Below are positions 27,268 through 36,193 of a stretch of DNA of 64,000 nt, piece after piece. Numbering within the stretch: position 1 is the stretch's first letter; each line of letters opens with the position of its first letter. The notes beneath the pieces were generated by a model, which saw nothing but the letters and a program-made list of their open reading frames with translations, was not told the DNA's origin and ran no database searches. The translations under genes were made by a program, and so were the position numbers. Source of the DNA: Marivivens sp. (GTDB lineage Bacteria; Pseudomonadota; Alphaproteobacteria; Rhodobacterales; Rhodobacteraceae); NCBI GenBank assembly GCA_024642115.1, contig JAHEBU010000005.1:124001-188000 (forward strand), written 5' to 3'.

Positions 27268-29445
27268 CTAGTTCTGGCTGATGTTCGACCCCTTGAGGGT
27301 CATGTTGCCCGAGGATTTTGCGGTGATCTTCCCGCTGCCATCAATGGAGATGTCCTTGCCCTTGATGGTAATGGTGCCGTCTTTCTTCATGGTGATGGAA
27401 CTCGCCCCGCATTTGAGGGTGATCGAATCCCCCGCCGACAAGGTGTAGGTCTTGCCCACGGTGGTCGAACTGTCCTTGCCCACCGAACGGCTCTCGTTGT
27501 CGCCGATAGTGGTCGAGACATCCTTGGCGACCGAGTCTGTCCGGCCTTTACTGACCGTGATGGACTGATCGGTGCCGACCTCTAGGGTCTGCGACTTGCC
27601 GATGGTGATCTTTTGATCGCTTCCGATCTCGACCGTCTGGTTGACGCCGATCTTGACGTTTTCGTCCTTGTCGACGGTCCAGTTCAGGATGCCGGTGCCC
27701 GTGGGGCCACCCTCGCCCAGCCCTTCGGCCACGGCACTGATCCCTTGGGTGTTCGACGAACTGTCACCGGGCGTATAGGTGCCCTTGGTGGATGGGCCGA
27801 CAAACAGGGAAAAGTCGCCGCCAACGACGGTAAAGGCGTTGTTGGTCACCTCGTTGGCGCGGTTGTGGCCAACCGTCTCGACCTTGTTCACGTTCACCCG
27901 CTCGGTCAGGTTATGCTCGATCTTGGTGTTCATGTCTTTCTGACCGTGGATAAAGATTTCTTCCTTATCCTTCTGGTCCTCGATGCGCAGCTCGTTGAAT
28001 CCGTCGCCCTGGTGGGTGTCGGACATAAAGGTGCTGACGGTCTTGTTGGCGGGCAGTTCGTAGGGCGGGGTATTCTTGCCATTATAGACACAGCCCGTGA
28101 CGATCGGCTTGTCGGGATCGCCTTCCAGGAATTCGACGACGACCTCCATGCCGATGCGCGGAATGATCATCCCGCCCCATCCCTTTGAGGCCCAGTTCTG
28201 GCTGACGCGGCAACGCATCGAATAGGCGCCGTCCAGATCCCAGTGGAATTTCACCAGAATCCGGCCATGCTCGTCACAGTCGATCTCTCCGTCACCCACG
28301 ACAACAGCAGTTTGCGGTCCCTGCACGACGGGCAGCCGGGTGATCCGGGCCGGTCCGAACGGGGCGCTGACCGGGGTAAAGATATACTCCCCGGTGAAAT
28401 CGTATTCGTTGTTGCCCGACTCGCCCGTGCCATAGGCGTCGGACACATAGGAATGGGTCGACATGAGGCACAGGTATTCCTGATCCTTCACGCCCGACAC
28501 CTGATCGCCGTCCAGGGTCATCTTCATGCCGGCGGAAATCGAGATGACGTCGCCCTTGGCCCGGTGGCGGTGATCGCCCGCGCGTTCCTGGGTGGTGCGC
28601 ATGCCGACGACGCCCTTGCCGTCGCCCTGAGCCAGGTAATCGCCAGGGTAATCGAAACTGATCAGATCGCCTGATGCGTATTCGGCATCGCCCATCCGGT
28701 CCACGACCATCATCGCGGCGGGCGTCTTGAAGTTGTAGTCGGTCAGGCGGACACCCCCGGTGGTGAAATTCCGCTCGGGGAACCACTCCCAGAAATGCTC
28801 TTCGCCGCCCTGATGCTGGGATTCGACGCTCTTGTATTCGCGGCTGCCGCCCGGGATGGTCGGATATTCGTCCATGCCATCGACCAGGGTCAGGGCATGG
28901 TTGCCGTCCTCATGGTTGAAGAAATAGCTGATGCCAAACCGCTCCATCATGCGGCACGCGAACTCCAGATCGGATTCGCGGTACTGAACGGTGTATTCCA
29001 GCTTGGGATAGCTTTGGGTCAGCTTGTTGGACAGGGCTGGCTGGCCAAGGCCGGAATAGGGCTCCAGCAACTCGGTCAGAATATCGACCACTGATTTCTC
29101 GTGAAAGATGCGCTGGTTGCGGCGTTTGCCCAACAGCCAGAACCACGGGCGCAGGGTCAGCTTGTACATGTTGCCGCTCTCGCCCACGCCCGACCATGCG
29201 GCTTGCGTGACGATCCCGTCAAAGAACCGCTTTTCCTTCGATTCGGTGATGAACTCGATCGTGGCGTGGGTGCCGATGATCTTGCCCAGATCGACGTTGG
29301 GCTCGTCCGACAGGGCGTCGACGGTGAATTCAAACAGGCCGTTGACGTAATCCGTCCCGCCAAAACGCAGCAGGACAAGTTTGTCCTTGCCCAATTCGGT
29401 CTTGAGCTTGCCTAATCGGCTGTCCTGCGAAAACGGATTGCTCAT
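27268..29445 (-). CDS. vgrG: T6SS spike protein VgrG (TssI)
   Basis: I start it at 29445 (MSNPFSQDSRL), since the longer in-frame start adds a basic, non-homologous stretch. The 725-residue protein has the gp27-like part (YTVQYRESDLEFACRMMERFGISYFFNHEDG), the gp5 OB-fold with RCRVSQNWASKGWGG and IPRIGMEVVVEFLEGDPD, and the C-terminal beta-needle of short repeats (KSQTLEVGTDQSITV to the end). It forms the tip of the T6SS tube. No extra effector domain follows the needle. It is the only secreted T6SS structural gene in the window, and a lytic-transglycosylase lipoprotein gene diverges from it. Confidence 0.95.
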   Translation of the reverse strand: MSNPFSQDSRLGKLKTELGKDKLVLLRFGGTDYVNGLFEFTVDALSDEPNVDLGKIIGTHATIEFITESKEKRFFDGIVTQAAWSGVGESGNMYKLTLRPWFWLLGKRRNQRIFHEKSVVDILTELLEPYSGLGQPALSNKLTQSYPKLEYTVQYRESDLEFACRMMERFGISYFFNHEDGNHALTLVDGMDEYPTIPGGSREYKSVESQHQGGEEHFWEWFPERNFTTGGVRLTDYNFKTPAAMMVVDRMGDAEYASGDLISFDYPGDYLAQGDGKGVVGMRTTQERAGDHRHRAKGDVISISAGMKMTLDGDQVSGVKDQEYLCLMSTHSYVSDAYGTGESGNNEYDFTGEYIFTPVSAPFGPARITRLPVVQGPQTAVVVGDGEIDCDEHGRILVKFHWDLDGAYSMRCRVSQNWASKGWGGMIIPRIGMEVVVEFLEGDPDKPIVTGCVYNGKNTPPYELPANKTVSTFMSDTHQGDGFNELRIEDQKDKEEIFIHGQKDMNTKIEHNLTERVNVNKVETVGHNRANEVTNNAFTVVGGDFSLFVGPSTKGTYTPGDSSSNTQGISAVAEGLGEGGPTGTGILNWTVDKDENVKIGVNQTVEIGSDQKITIGKSQTLEVGTDQSITVSKGRTDSVAKDVSTTIGDNESRSVGKDSSTTVGKTYTLSAGDSITLKCGASSITMKKDGTITIKGKDISIDGSGKITAKSSGNMTLKGSNISQN

Positions 29446-29632
29446 GGGGAATGGCCTCAAAAAAGGATGCTTCAATGGCGGCAGCATAAGTGAAATCCGG
29501 CGATGCGCAAAACAAAACCGTCGGACCGATCCGGGGGGGCGGCGCCGGTCCGCCACCTCGATGCGCGGGGGCTATGCGGACGGGTCACAGTTGGTTAATC
29601 AAAGACAGCGGCGTCACCGTCCCGAGGAACTT

Positions 29633-30118
29633 ATGGTCATTACCCGTCGTGTTGCGATTCTGGTCGGTCTGGCCGCCCTGTCTGCCTGTGGCCGCACGCC
29701 AAGGGGGGGCGACCCGGTTCGCGCCTTTGCCGCCGACGACCTGCCTCTTCATTCCGGCGAAACCGGAGAGATGCGGCTTCTCATCAATCATTACGCCGAC
29801 CTCTACGGCGTCCCGCGCAGCCTGTTCCACCGCGTCATCCAGCGCGAAAGCGGGTACCGGGCCGATGCCCGCAATGGCCCCTATTACGGGCTCATGCAGA
29901 TCCTGCCGCAAACGGCCGGGACAATGGGCTATGTCGGCCCGCCGTCCGGTCTACTCGATGCGGAAACCAACCTGCGCTACGCCGGGAAATACCTGCGCGG
30001 GGCCTGGCTGTGCGCTGACGGGGACGAGGCGGCAGCGATCGGATGGTTCGCGCGGGGCTACTATTACGAGGCCAAGCGGAGGGGAATCCTCGTGGAAACC
30101 GGATTGCGGTCAGCGTGA
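29633..30118 (+). CDS. Lytic-transglycosylase (SLT) lipoprotein
   Basis: I start it at 29633 because a ribosome site (GAGG, 29624-29627) and a lipoprotein signal follow at once: VGLAALSAC, with Cys18 as the lipidation site. The 161-residue product has a compact SLT domain: RVIQRESGYRADARNGPYYG (catalytic Glu in RES), LMQILPQTA, and an NLRYAGKYL helix. It should cut the glycan strands of murein from the periplasmic face of a membrane. It diverges from vgrG with a 187-base gap, so it may serve T6SS assembly or be an ordinary wall enzyme. Its lipid anchor argues against being an injected effector. Confidence 0.85.
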   Translation: MVITRRVAILVGLAALSACGRTPRGGDPVRAFAADDLPLHSGETGEMRLLINHYADLYGVPRSLFHRVIQRESGYRADARNGPYYGLMQILPQTAGTMGYVGPPSGLLDAETNLRYAGKYLRGAWLCADGDEAAAIGWFARGYYYEAKRRGILVETGLRSA

Positions 30119-30138
30119 GTGTCAACAAAATCTGACAC
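30119..30138. other. Perfect dyad GTGTCA-N8-TGACAC between converging genes
   Basis: GTGTCA at 30119-30124 and TGACAC at 30133-30138 form a perfect inverted repeat directly after the SLT lipoprotein stop. It contains TGT-N12-ACA, the PpsR/CrtJ operator pattern, but it lies between converging gene ends. A second small hairpin, GCCTT-CATA-AAGGC, follows at 30142-30155. A shared terminator region is the simpler reading. Confidence 0.35.
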
Positions 30139-30180
30139 ATCGCCTTCATAAAGGCAAAAAACCCAATCCGATCAACAGGG

Positions 30181-31086
30181 CTAAAGGCTTCCCAGATGCC
30201 GCTCGCCTCGGGCGCGGGCCAATGCGATCTGGCGCTGGCGTTCGCGGAACCGTTCTTTGTCGTCCTCGGTGGTCTGGTTTGCACACTGATGACAGGCGAC
30301 CCCCGCCTCGTACTCCGGACGGGTCTTGTCCTTTTCGGTGATCGGGCGACGGCAGGCGTGGCACAGGTCGTGGTCACCCTCGATCAACCCGTGGCCCACG
30401 CTGACACGACCGTCAAAGACGAAACATTCGCCCTGCCACAGGCTTTGGTCCTGCGGGACCTCCTCCAGATATTTCAGGATCCCGCCGCGCAGGTGAAAAA
30501 CATCGGAAATACCTTGCTGCACCAAATAGTTGGTGGATTTCTCGCAACGGATGCCGCCGGTGCAGAACATGGCGATCCGCTTGTTGTGAAAGCGGTCCTT
30601 GTTGGCCTCCCACCAAGCGGGAAATTCGCTGAACGTCTCGGTCTGCGGGTCCACGGCTCCGGCAAAGGTGCCGATCTGCACTTCATAGGCGTTTCGGGTG
30701 TCGATAAGGGCCACATCGGGGGCGGAAATCAGGGCATTCCACTCGGACGGGTCCACATAGTGACCGACGGCTGCCGTTGGGTCCACATCAGGGCGGCCCA
30801 TCGTGACGATCTCGCGCTTCAGGCGGACTTTCATCCGGTTGAACGGCTGCTCGGTGGCTGTGCTGCGCTTCCACTCCAGGGCTGCGAAACCGGGCAGGGT
30901 GCGCAGGCGGGCAATCAGGCCTGCGATGGCCTGTTCGGTTCCCGCAACCGTCCCGTTGATCCCTTCGGGGGCCAACAACAGCGTGCCGCTGATGCCCTCG
31001 GCGCGACAGAATTCGGCAAGCGGGCCCTGCACGGCGGCGGGGTCCGGCACCCGGGCAAAGTGATAAAGGGCCGCAACTGTAAACAT
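30181..31086 (-). CDS. trhO: tRNA uridine(34) hydroxylase TrhO (rhodanese family)
   Basis: The 301-residue protein has the family layout: an N-terminal ferredoxin-like domain with LAPEGINGTVAG, a rhodanese domain with IDTRNAYE and the active-site loop FCTGGIRCEKS (Cys175), and a C-terminal segment with paired cysteines (CHACRR, CHQC). TrhO (formerly YceA) hydroxylates uridine 34 of certain tRNAs on the way to 5-methoxy/carboxymethoxy-uridine. It is cytoplasmic. It diverges from the AerR-like gene with a 185-base gap. Confidence 0.93.
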   Translation of the reverse strand: MFTVAALYHFARVPDPAAVQGPLAEFCRAEGISGTLLLAPEGINGTVAGTEQAIAGLIARLRTLPGFAALEWKRSTATEQPFNRMKVRLKREIVTMGRPDVDPTAAVGHYVDPSEWNALISAPDVALIDTRNAYEVQIGTFAGAVDPQTETFSEFPAWWEANKDRFHNKRIAMFCTGGIRCEKSTNYLVQQGISDVFHLRGGILKYLEEVPQDQSLWQGECFVFDGRVSVGHGLIEGDHDLCHACRRPITEKDKTRPEYEAGVACHQCANQTTEDDKERFRERQRQIALARARGERHLGSL

Positions 31087-31152
31087 GACGCACCGTTACC
31101 GCGCCCCCCGGCGGCAGACAAGCCCGCGACACACGTTCTGGTTGAGCGCGAG

Positions 31153-31170
31153 TGTCACGCTTGATTTACA
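31153..31170. promoter_or_regulatory. TGT-N12-ACA palindrome upstream of the AerR-like gene
   Basis: TGT at 31153-31155 and ACA at 31168-31170 with exactly 12 bases between match the consensus of the PpsR/CrtJ photosynthesis repressor. It lies 102 bases before the AerR-like start in the divergent trhO region. AerR/PpaA proteins are partners of PpsR/CrtJ, so autoregulation is conceivable. The pattern is short and expected by chance about once per 4 kb. Confidence 0.25.
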
Positions 31171-31271
31171 CAAAAAGGCGGCTAAGCTAGGGCCAAGGTG
31201 ATCGCAGGGAAAGCGTTACGGGACCACAGAGTCGCGGACGGCGGTCAAAGCCAACCCGGGGGGACTACACC

Positions 31272-32099
31272 ATGTCATCTGTCGGACGCGAAGCGGCGGC
31301 ATTCGACCTTGCCGCTTATGAACAGGCGGCGGCAAATGTCGCCCAGCTTCGGCAAAAGCTTCCGCAAAAGGCTGTCGAACGGCTGGCACTCGAGGTCGTG
31401 TCGCGACTGGCCGAGCGGACCAACCTTCCCAAGGGGGCCGCCTATTCCCCGCCCATGTCCGAAGTGGATGCGCTCTGTCGGGCGCTCTTGTCGGACGACG
31501 ATCAGGCGGGGGCACAGATCATCGTTCGGGCACAGGACGAAGGGGCCTCGATCGACTTGATCTATCTGGGCTATCTGGCACGGGCCGCACAGCGTCTGGG
31601 CGAATGGTGGGACAACGACGAGGTGTCGTTCATCGACGTTACGCTGGGCGTCGGACGGGTTTACGCAATCATGCGGGGGCTGCGGCCGATGTTCCTGCAA
31701 ACAGGGGTCCAGCGGCGGAGGACGGCGACTTTTGCGGCCGTTCCGGGTGAAACGCACCTGCTGGGGATCACCATGGCCGCTGACCTGTTCCGCAAGGACG
31801 GGTGGGACATCACCCTGCACGTTGGGTTGGGGCATAATGCGCTTCTTGCGGCGCTTGCAGACGACGAAAATCCGATCGTCGGGCTGTCGTGCAGCGGCGA
31901 ACACTCAACCGAAGCGCTGGTGCAGCTTGTCGTGGGGCTGCGAATCAACAATCCTCATCGGCTTCTGCTTCTGTCCGGGACAGTCGTGAACGCCTACCCG
32001 GACCTGGTAAGCACGCTGGCCCCTGACGGCGTGGCGACGGATGTGGACTCCGCCCGGTCCGAAATGTCCCGGCTTCTGACGGTGCTTCAAACGGTCTAA
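31272..32099 (+). CDS. AerR/PpaA-like cobalamin (B12)-binding regulator
   Basis: This soluble 275-residue protein has a helical N-terminal part (1-150) and a B12-binding-type domain with GETHLLGITMAADLFRKDGW (His162 in the position of the axial ligand), GLSCSGEHS and LLLLSGTVV. This is the layout of the AerR/PpaA family, which binds hydroxocobalamin or haem and relieves repression by CrtJ/PpsR of photosynthesis genes. No photosynthesis genes are in the window, so it may be a paralogue with another target. Its stop overlaps that of the converging yegD-like gene by three bases. Confidence 0.8.
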   Translation: MSSVGREAAAFDLAAYEQAAANVAQLRQKLPQKAVERLALEVVSRLAERTNLPKGAAYSPPMSEVDALCRALLSDDDQAGAQIIVRAQDEGASIDLIYLGYLARAAQRLGEWWDNDEVSFIDVTLGVGRVYAIMRGLRPMFLQTGVQRRRTATFAAVPGETHLLGITMAADLFRKDGWDITLHVGLGHNALLAALADDENPIVGLSCSGEHSTEALVQLVVGLRINNPHRLLLLSGTVVNAYPDLVSTLAPDGVATDVDSARSEMSRLLTVLQTV

Positions 32100-33334
32100 T
32101 CCAGCCGTCCGGCAGCAATCGCCAGACCGTCAACCACTCCGGTAAAGGCATCGCCCCGCTGCATCCGGGCGCGCGGAAAACGGTCGGTTAACTCGGACTG
32201 GATCAGCGACAGCAGGCTTGACCCGCCGACAAAGACGACAACCGCAACGTCGGCCTCGGTCATGTCAGCCTGCGTCACCGTGGCGTGGGCTGCATCGCCG
32301 ATCTGCTGCGCAAACCGGACCAGATCGCGGGCCATCTGATCACCGGTCAGGTGCTGCGACAGACCTGTTTCCACCAGACGCAGGTCAATGGCGCCCCACC
32401 CCGGTTCGGGGGCATTGGCGGCGATCTTGCCCCGCTCCACGGCAAAGGCGATGTCGTGACCCAACTCCATCTCAAGGACCGTGACCAAACGGGCAAACTT
32501 GTCCGGTTCGACCGCCAGCTTGGCCATCCGGGCAACATCGCGGCGGATCTCTCCGGTATACAGAAACGGGATCTTTTCCCAGGTCGCCAGATCCAGAAAA
32601 AGGGACTGCGGGGCGGTGTGGACAGCCGGGCCGATCTCGGCCCGCAGATCGGTGCCCATACCCATCAAGGGCATCGCATGGGCCACCGATAAGGCGCGGT
32701 CGAAATCCGTGCCGCCGATGCGCACGCCATGGCTTGCCAGAATCCGCACTCCCGCACCCTCGACGCGGAACAGGGAAAAGTCCGACGTGCCGCCCCCGAT
32801 ATCGACGATCAGGCCGACCTCGCCGGGCGGGATCGGCCCTGCAGACAGGGCCGCAGCCTCTGGCTCGAACAGGAACCGGACCTCGGCAAAGCCTGCGGCC
32901 CGGTAACAGTCGGACAGATCGGCGGCAGCGCGGGCATCACGGTCGGGGTCGGGATGAAACCGGACCGGGCGACCGGACAGGGCGGTATCGAACCGCTGGC
33001 CGGTATGCGCCTCTGCCCGCTCCTTTAGCTCGGCCAGAAAACGGGCGACCACATCCAGCAGGGTCAGCCTCTCATGCCCGACCTGTCGCTTTTCGCGCAT
33101 CAGGGGGGTGCCAAGGACCGATTTCAGCGCCCGCATGAACCGACCCTCGCGACCATCGGTCAGGGCGGCGACGGCGGCATGGCCGAACACGGTGCGGCGG
33201 GCGGCGACGTCGAAAAAGACAGCCGTAGGCAGTGTCGTCAGGCCCTGTTCCAGCGGGATCAGATAGGGCTTGCCCCCTACCACCACGCCCGCAGCCGAGT
33301 TGGAGGTGCCAAAGTCGATACCAAGGGCGGGCAT
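32096..33334 (-). CDS. yegD: YegD-type Hsp70-family chaperone
   Basis: The 412-residue protein starts with the actin/Hsp70 phosphate-1 motif ALGIDFGTSNSA and continues with LIVDIGGGTSDFSLF and FVGGSSLL, the remaining nucleotide-binding motifs. It ends after the ATPase domain and lacks the peptide-binding part of DnaK, as YegD proteins do. The molecular role of YegD is unclear. It is cytoplasmic and shows no signal. It diverges from pncA with 128 bases between. Confidence 0.88.
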   Translation of the reverse strand: MPALGIDFGTSNSAAGVVVGGKPYLIPLEQGLTTLPTAVFFDVAARRTVFGHAAVAALTDGREGRFMRALKSVLGTPLMREKRQVGHERLTLLDVVARFLAELKERAEAHTGQRFDTALSGRPVRFHPDPDRDARAAADLSDCYRAAGFAEVRFLFEPEAAALSAGPIPPGEVGLIVDIGGGTSDFSLFRVEGAGVRILASHGVRIGGTDFDRALSVAHAMPLMGMGTDLRAEIGPAVHTAPQSLFLDLATWEKIPFLYTGEIRRDVARMAKLAVEPDKFARLVTVLEMELGHDIAFAVERGKIAANAPEPGWGAIDLRLVETGLSQHLTGDQMARDLVRFAQQIGDAAHATVTQADMTEADVAVVVFVGGSSLLSLIQSELTDRFPRARMQRGDAFTGVVDGLAIAAGRLD

Positions 33335-33462
33335 GGGGCGATCCTGTCAGGCGAAAGACGGGCGACCTACCTGCACCGGCCAAAGGGGTCAAGACCAACC
33401 TTTCCGTCAGCGCCCCCTGCTGTAAGGTTGCCTTCGACCATCCCAGCCGACGGAGCCGCACC

Positions 33463-34068
33463 ATGTACCCCAAAACCCACGCCCTTCTGGTGATCGACGT
33501 GCAGAACGACTTTTGCCCCGGTGGCGCATTGGCGGTCGAGGGGGGCCACGACATCGTGGCCGGGATCAACGGGCTGATGTCAGATTACAGCGCGGTCATC
33601 CTGACCCAAGACTGGCACCCGGCCGGGCATTCGTCCTTTGCCTCCAGCCATCCGGGGGCCGCGCCCTTTTCCATGATCCAGATGCCCTACGGCCCGCAAA
33701 CACTTTGGCCCGACCACTGCATTCAGGGGTCCAAAGGGGCCAATTTTCACCCCGACCTGAACACGACCCGCGCCGACCTGATCATCCGCAAAGGGTACAA
33801 TCCGGCGGTGGACAGCTACTCGGGGTTCTTTGAAAATGATCACGAAACCTCCACCGGACTGAACGGCTATCTTCGGTCGCGCGGGATCGACGCGCTGGCG
33901 GTCGTTGGACTTGCCCTGGACTACTGCGTCAACTTCTCGGCGGTGGACGGCGCAAAACTGGGGTTCGACGTGACCGTGCGACAGGACCTCTGCCGGGCAA
34001 TTGATTTGGGCGGATCGCTGGCGGCGGCGATAACGGGGATGCAGGGGGCTGGGGTGAGGGTGGGGTGA
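33463..34068 (+). CDS. pncA: Nicotinamidase PncA
   Basis: I chose the ATG at 33463 because GGAG lies about ten bases upstream and MYPKTHALLVIDVQNDFCPGG is the normal start; upstream in-frame codons overlap yegD. The 201-residue product has the catalytic triad Asp12, Lys110 (IIRKGYN) and Cys155 (LALDYCV), plus the metal site DWHPAGH (Asp50, His52, His56). It deamidates nicotinamide to nicotinate for NAD salvage. pncB, which uses the product, lies 2.3 kb downstream on the same strand, apparently separated from it by an insertion. Confidence 0.93.
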   Translation: MYPKTHALLVIDVQNDFCPGGALAVEGGHDIVAGINGLMSDYSAVILTQDWHPAGHSSFASSHPGAAPFSMIQMPYGPQTLWPDHCIQGSKGANFHPDLNTTRADLIIRKGYNPAVDSYSGFFENDHETSTGLNGYLRSRGIDALAVVGLALDYCVNFSAVDGAKLGFDVTVRQDLCRAIDLGGSLAAAITGMQGAGVRVG

Positions 34069-34090
34069 ACCGCCGGCCCACTGTACTGCG

Positions 34091-35848
34091 CTAGGACAAC
34101 TTCCTCGTTGGCTGGCGGGCGAGCCGCTCGGTGACGGAATCGGTCGTAAGCGGATGGCGGGACGTCTCGGTGACCGTAAAGAAGTAGTGGCCCTCCTTCT
34201 TTTCAAAAATCTGTCTCTCGGTGGACTGGGGAACCATCTCCGGCGCTACGCCCTTGGGAGCATAGGGCGTAAAACTCTTCTGCCGAACTGTTCCAACAGT
34301 CGTTTCGATGACCAGAAAACCCCGAACCGTCTTGCCATCGTTGCTGCCGACATTTTCAAATGAGACCTTGAAGGCCGAATTGTTGGGCTTGAACTGCACA
34401 AGCACGCGACCCTGATAGGTCAAGGTGTAGGTCTGGTTGGCGCCCGGAATTTCGGTCACGTTGTTGAAATCAAGGTTGGCAACTTCAAAGGTCAGCGGTG
34501 CAACATCGGCCCCGGGGGCCGTTGGATGACCAATCTCGGTTTCAAAGGCGATGGCGAACAGGCCCTTGATGGGCGGGGCGCCCCACGGCTTCATCTCGAC
34601 ACCGTCATCCATCTGGTCACGCCACCAGAACCGCTTTGACCCGTCACAGGTCACGAACATCTTGTAGACGCGCTGTTTGTCGGTCCTGTCCTCGCGCCAC
34701 CAGATCTGCTCTGCGGGATGAATTTCAGGGTGACAGCAATGGCCAAGGTCATAGATCCAGGGGCCGTAAACACAGATGTCCTGCCCAGTTCGAGCCCGCG
34801 CCATATCATTCAACATTCTGGCGGCAACCGAATTGGCCTCATGAAACGGCTGGATTTCACATTCGACAACGCTGAATTCCGCAATGCTGTCAGCGTCATC
34901 ACAATTTGGCTTTCCGCTTCCATCAAGCTTCCATTGCCACTCCATGATCCAGGAATAGTGCCGCGGATGCGCCTCTGAAATCAGATATTCAAAACCCGGG
35001 TTTGGAGTGACATCAAGATTGATATCGTGGTCAATGAATTCCGAGTCGATATCTGAAATCGAACTGCTCTTTACCTTCCCGGCCAAGGTGTGTTTGTAGT
35101 GTTTTCCTGTCCCCCTTTCAGACATCCGCGACTGCGGATACCAGAAATTGATCCAGTCCGGGACTTTCAACGAATTTGCTTCCCGCTCAAATGCCGCCGA
35201 CCCGATCTCCTCCCTGCCGCGAAAGTCATTTCCGGACACGCCCATCAAATGGGTTCGGGCGTAGTCCCATCTGATGACCTCCCCCGAGTTTTGGGTTCCC
35301 AGTGCGGTGATGGTGGTGTTGGGCCCATTGACTTGCAGTTGAGTAATGACTGCTTGCGGAGGAAGGCGCTGCAACGGTGGCGACACAACAGGCCCGGCGT
35401 TCGGCGGGACCTGCCCGTCGGCTCGCACTCGCTCCCAGTGACCCCAGATGTAGTGGCCGTCGGTCATTGCCCCTCTGACCCAGATATACCCCGGCTTTTC
35501 CAGAGAAAAAACAGTAACATGCGAAATCTTCTGGCTGAATCCAAAGACCGCAAGGTCGGGAATCGACTCCAGCAGGTCGATCGACCGGCCAAAGCCACCG
35601 GCAAGATCGGCATGCTCTGACGCAATCAAAACAACGCCGGGCTGCACTTTGATCGACACCGTCCGGTCATTGAAATCCTGCACATCAAAGAACCGGTGAC
35701 TGCCAATGCCAAGCCCCCGGCTCTCGCCGGTGAAATTCGGCCCCGCAAACAGCGTGACGGGCCAAACTTCCTGTGCCACGCCGCCTCCGCCGAAAATAGC
35801 CGGGTCCAATGGTCGCCCAAATGGTACTCTTCCCATAATATCCTCCAT
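34091..35848 (-). CDS. Beta/gamma-crystallin-like domain protein of unknown function
   Basis: In this 585-residue protein, residues about 28-115 read as two Greek-key motifs of the beta/gamma-crystallin fold (VTLFAGPNFTGESRGL, FNDRTVSIKV, then GGFGRSIDLLESIPDL and KISHVTVF), a fold that often binds calcium. The remaining 450 residues are unrecognised. They are rich in Trp and aromatic residues with a Cys/His cluster (GHCCHPEIHP), and look like a beta-rich recognition or enzymatic part. There is no signal peptide, although the window contains secretion genes. Base composition is less GC-rich than flanking pncA and pncB, suggesting acquisition. The two small ORFs upstream on the same strand may form an operon with it. 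Confidence 0.6.
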   Translation of the reverse strand: MEDIMGRVPFGRPLDPAIFGGGGVAQEVWPVTLFAGPNFTGESRGLGIGSHRFFDVQDFNDRTVSIKVQPGVVLIASEHADLAGGFGRSIDLLESIPDLAVFGFSQKISHVTVFSLEKPGYIWVRGAMTDGHYIWGHWERVRADGQVPPNAGPVVSPPLQRLPPQAVITQLQVNGPNTTITALGTQNSGEVIRWDYARTHLMGVSGNDFRGREEIGSAAFEREANSLKVPDWINFWYPQSRMSERGTGKHYKHTLAGKVKSSSISDIDSEFIDHDINLDVTPNPGFEYLISEAHPRHYSWIMEWQWKLDGSGKPNCDDADSIAEFSVVECEIQPFHEANSVAARMLNDMARARTGQDICVYGPWIYDLGHCCHPEIHPAEQIWWREDRTDKQRVYKMFVTCDGSKRFWWRDQMDDGVEMKPWGAPPIKGLFAIAFETEIGHPTAPGADVAPLTFEVANLDFNNVTEIPGANQTYTLTYQGRVLVQFKPNNSAFKVSFENVGSNDGKTVRGFLVIETTVGTVRQKSFTPYAPKGVAPEMVPQSTERQIFEKKEGHYFFTVTETSRHPLTTDSVTERLARQPTRKLS

Positions 35849-35907
35849 CCTCGCCCAGGGACGACGAGAATTAACTGTATAAATTGAAATGGATTATCGG
35901 TTTGAGG

Positions 35908-36159
35908 TCAGAGGGTCTGCGACCGGCTCAGATATGCCGACAGAATGGCGCCCGCCAACGCGCCGCCCGCCACAATTGCAAAATCGACGGCCAGGAACAT
36001 CCAGCTGATCGCGAATTCGCCACTTGTCCACGTGGCGACAATCGCACCGATAGCCATCGCGAATGTCATGACGATCCATGGCATCGTATGCCGCCGCCGA
36101 TCCATCCAGACAAAACCAAGGGAAATGCCGAAAACGGCAGGAAACAGTTCAATCATCAT
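35908..36159 (-). CDS. Small membrane protein
   Basis: The 83-residue product is largely hydrophobic, with two or three membrane helices (about 1-17, 26-45 and 50-75; GALAGAILSAYLS). It has no recognised domain. It is 59 bases upstream of the crystallin-like gene and 34 bases downstream of a 49-codon ORF, all on the minus strand, so co-transcription is plausible. Confidence 0.55.
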   Translation of the reverse strand: MMIELFPAVFGISLGFVWMDRRRHTMPWIVMTFAMAIGAIVATWTSGEFAISWMFLAVDFAIVAGGALAGAILSAYLSRSQTL

Positions 36160-36193
36160 CTACTCCGATCAACGTGCTTATTGGAATTGAGTT

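Noticed and set aside
30120-30137. TGTCA-N8-TGACA considered as a functional PpsR operator
   Set aside because: It lies between converging gene ends with no promoter role in view; a transcript-end hairpin explains it as well. Kept only as a noted dyad.
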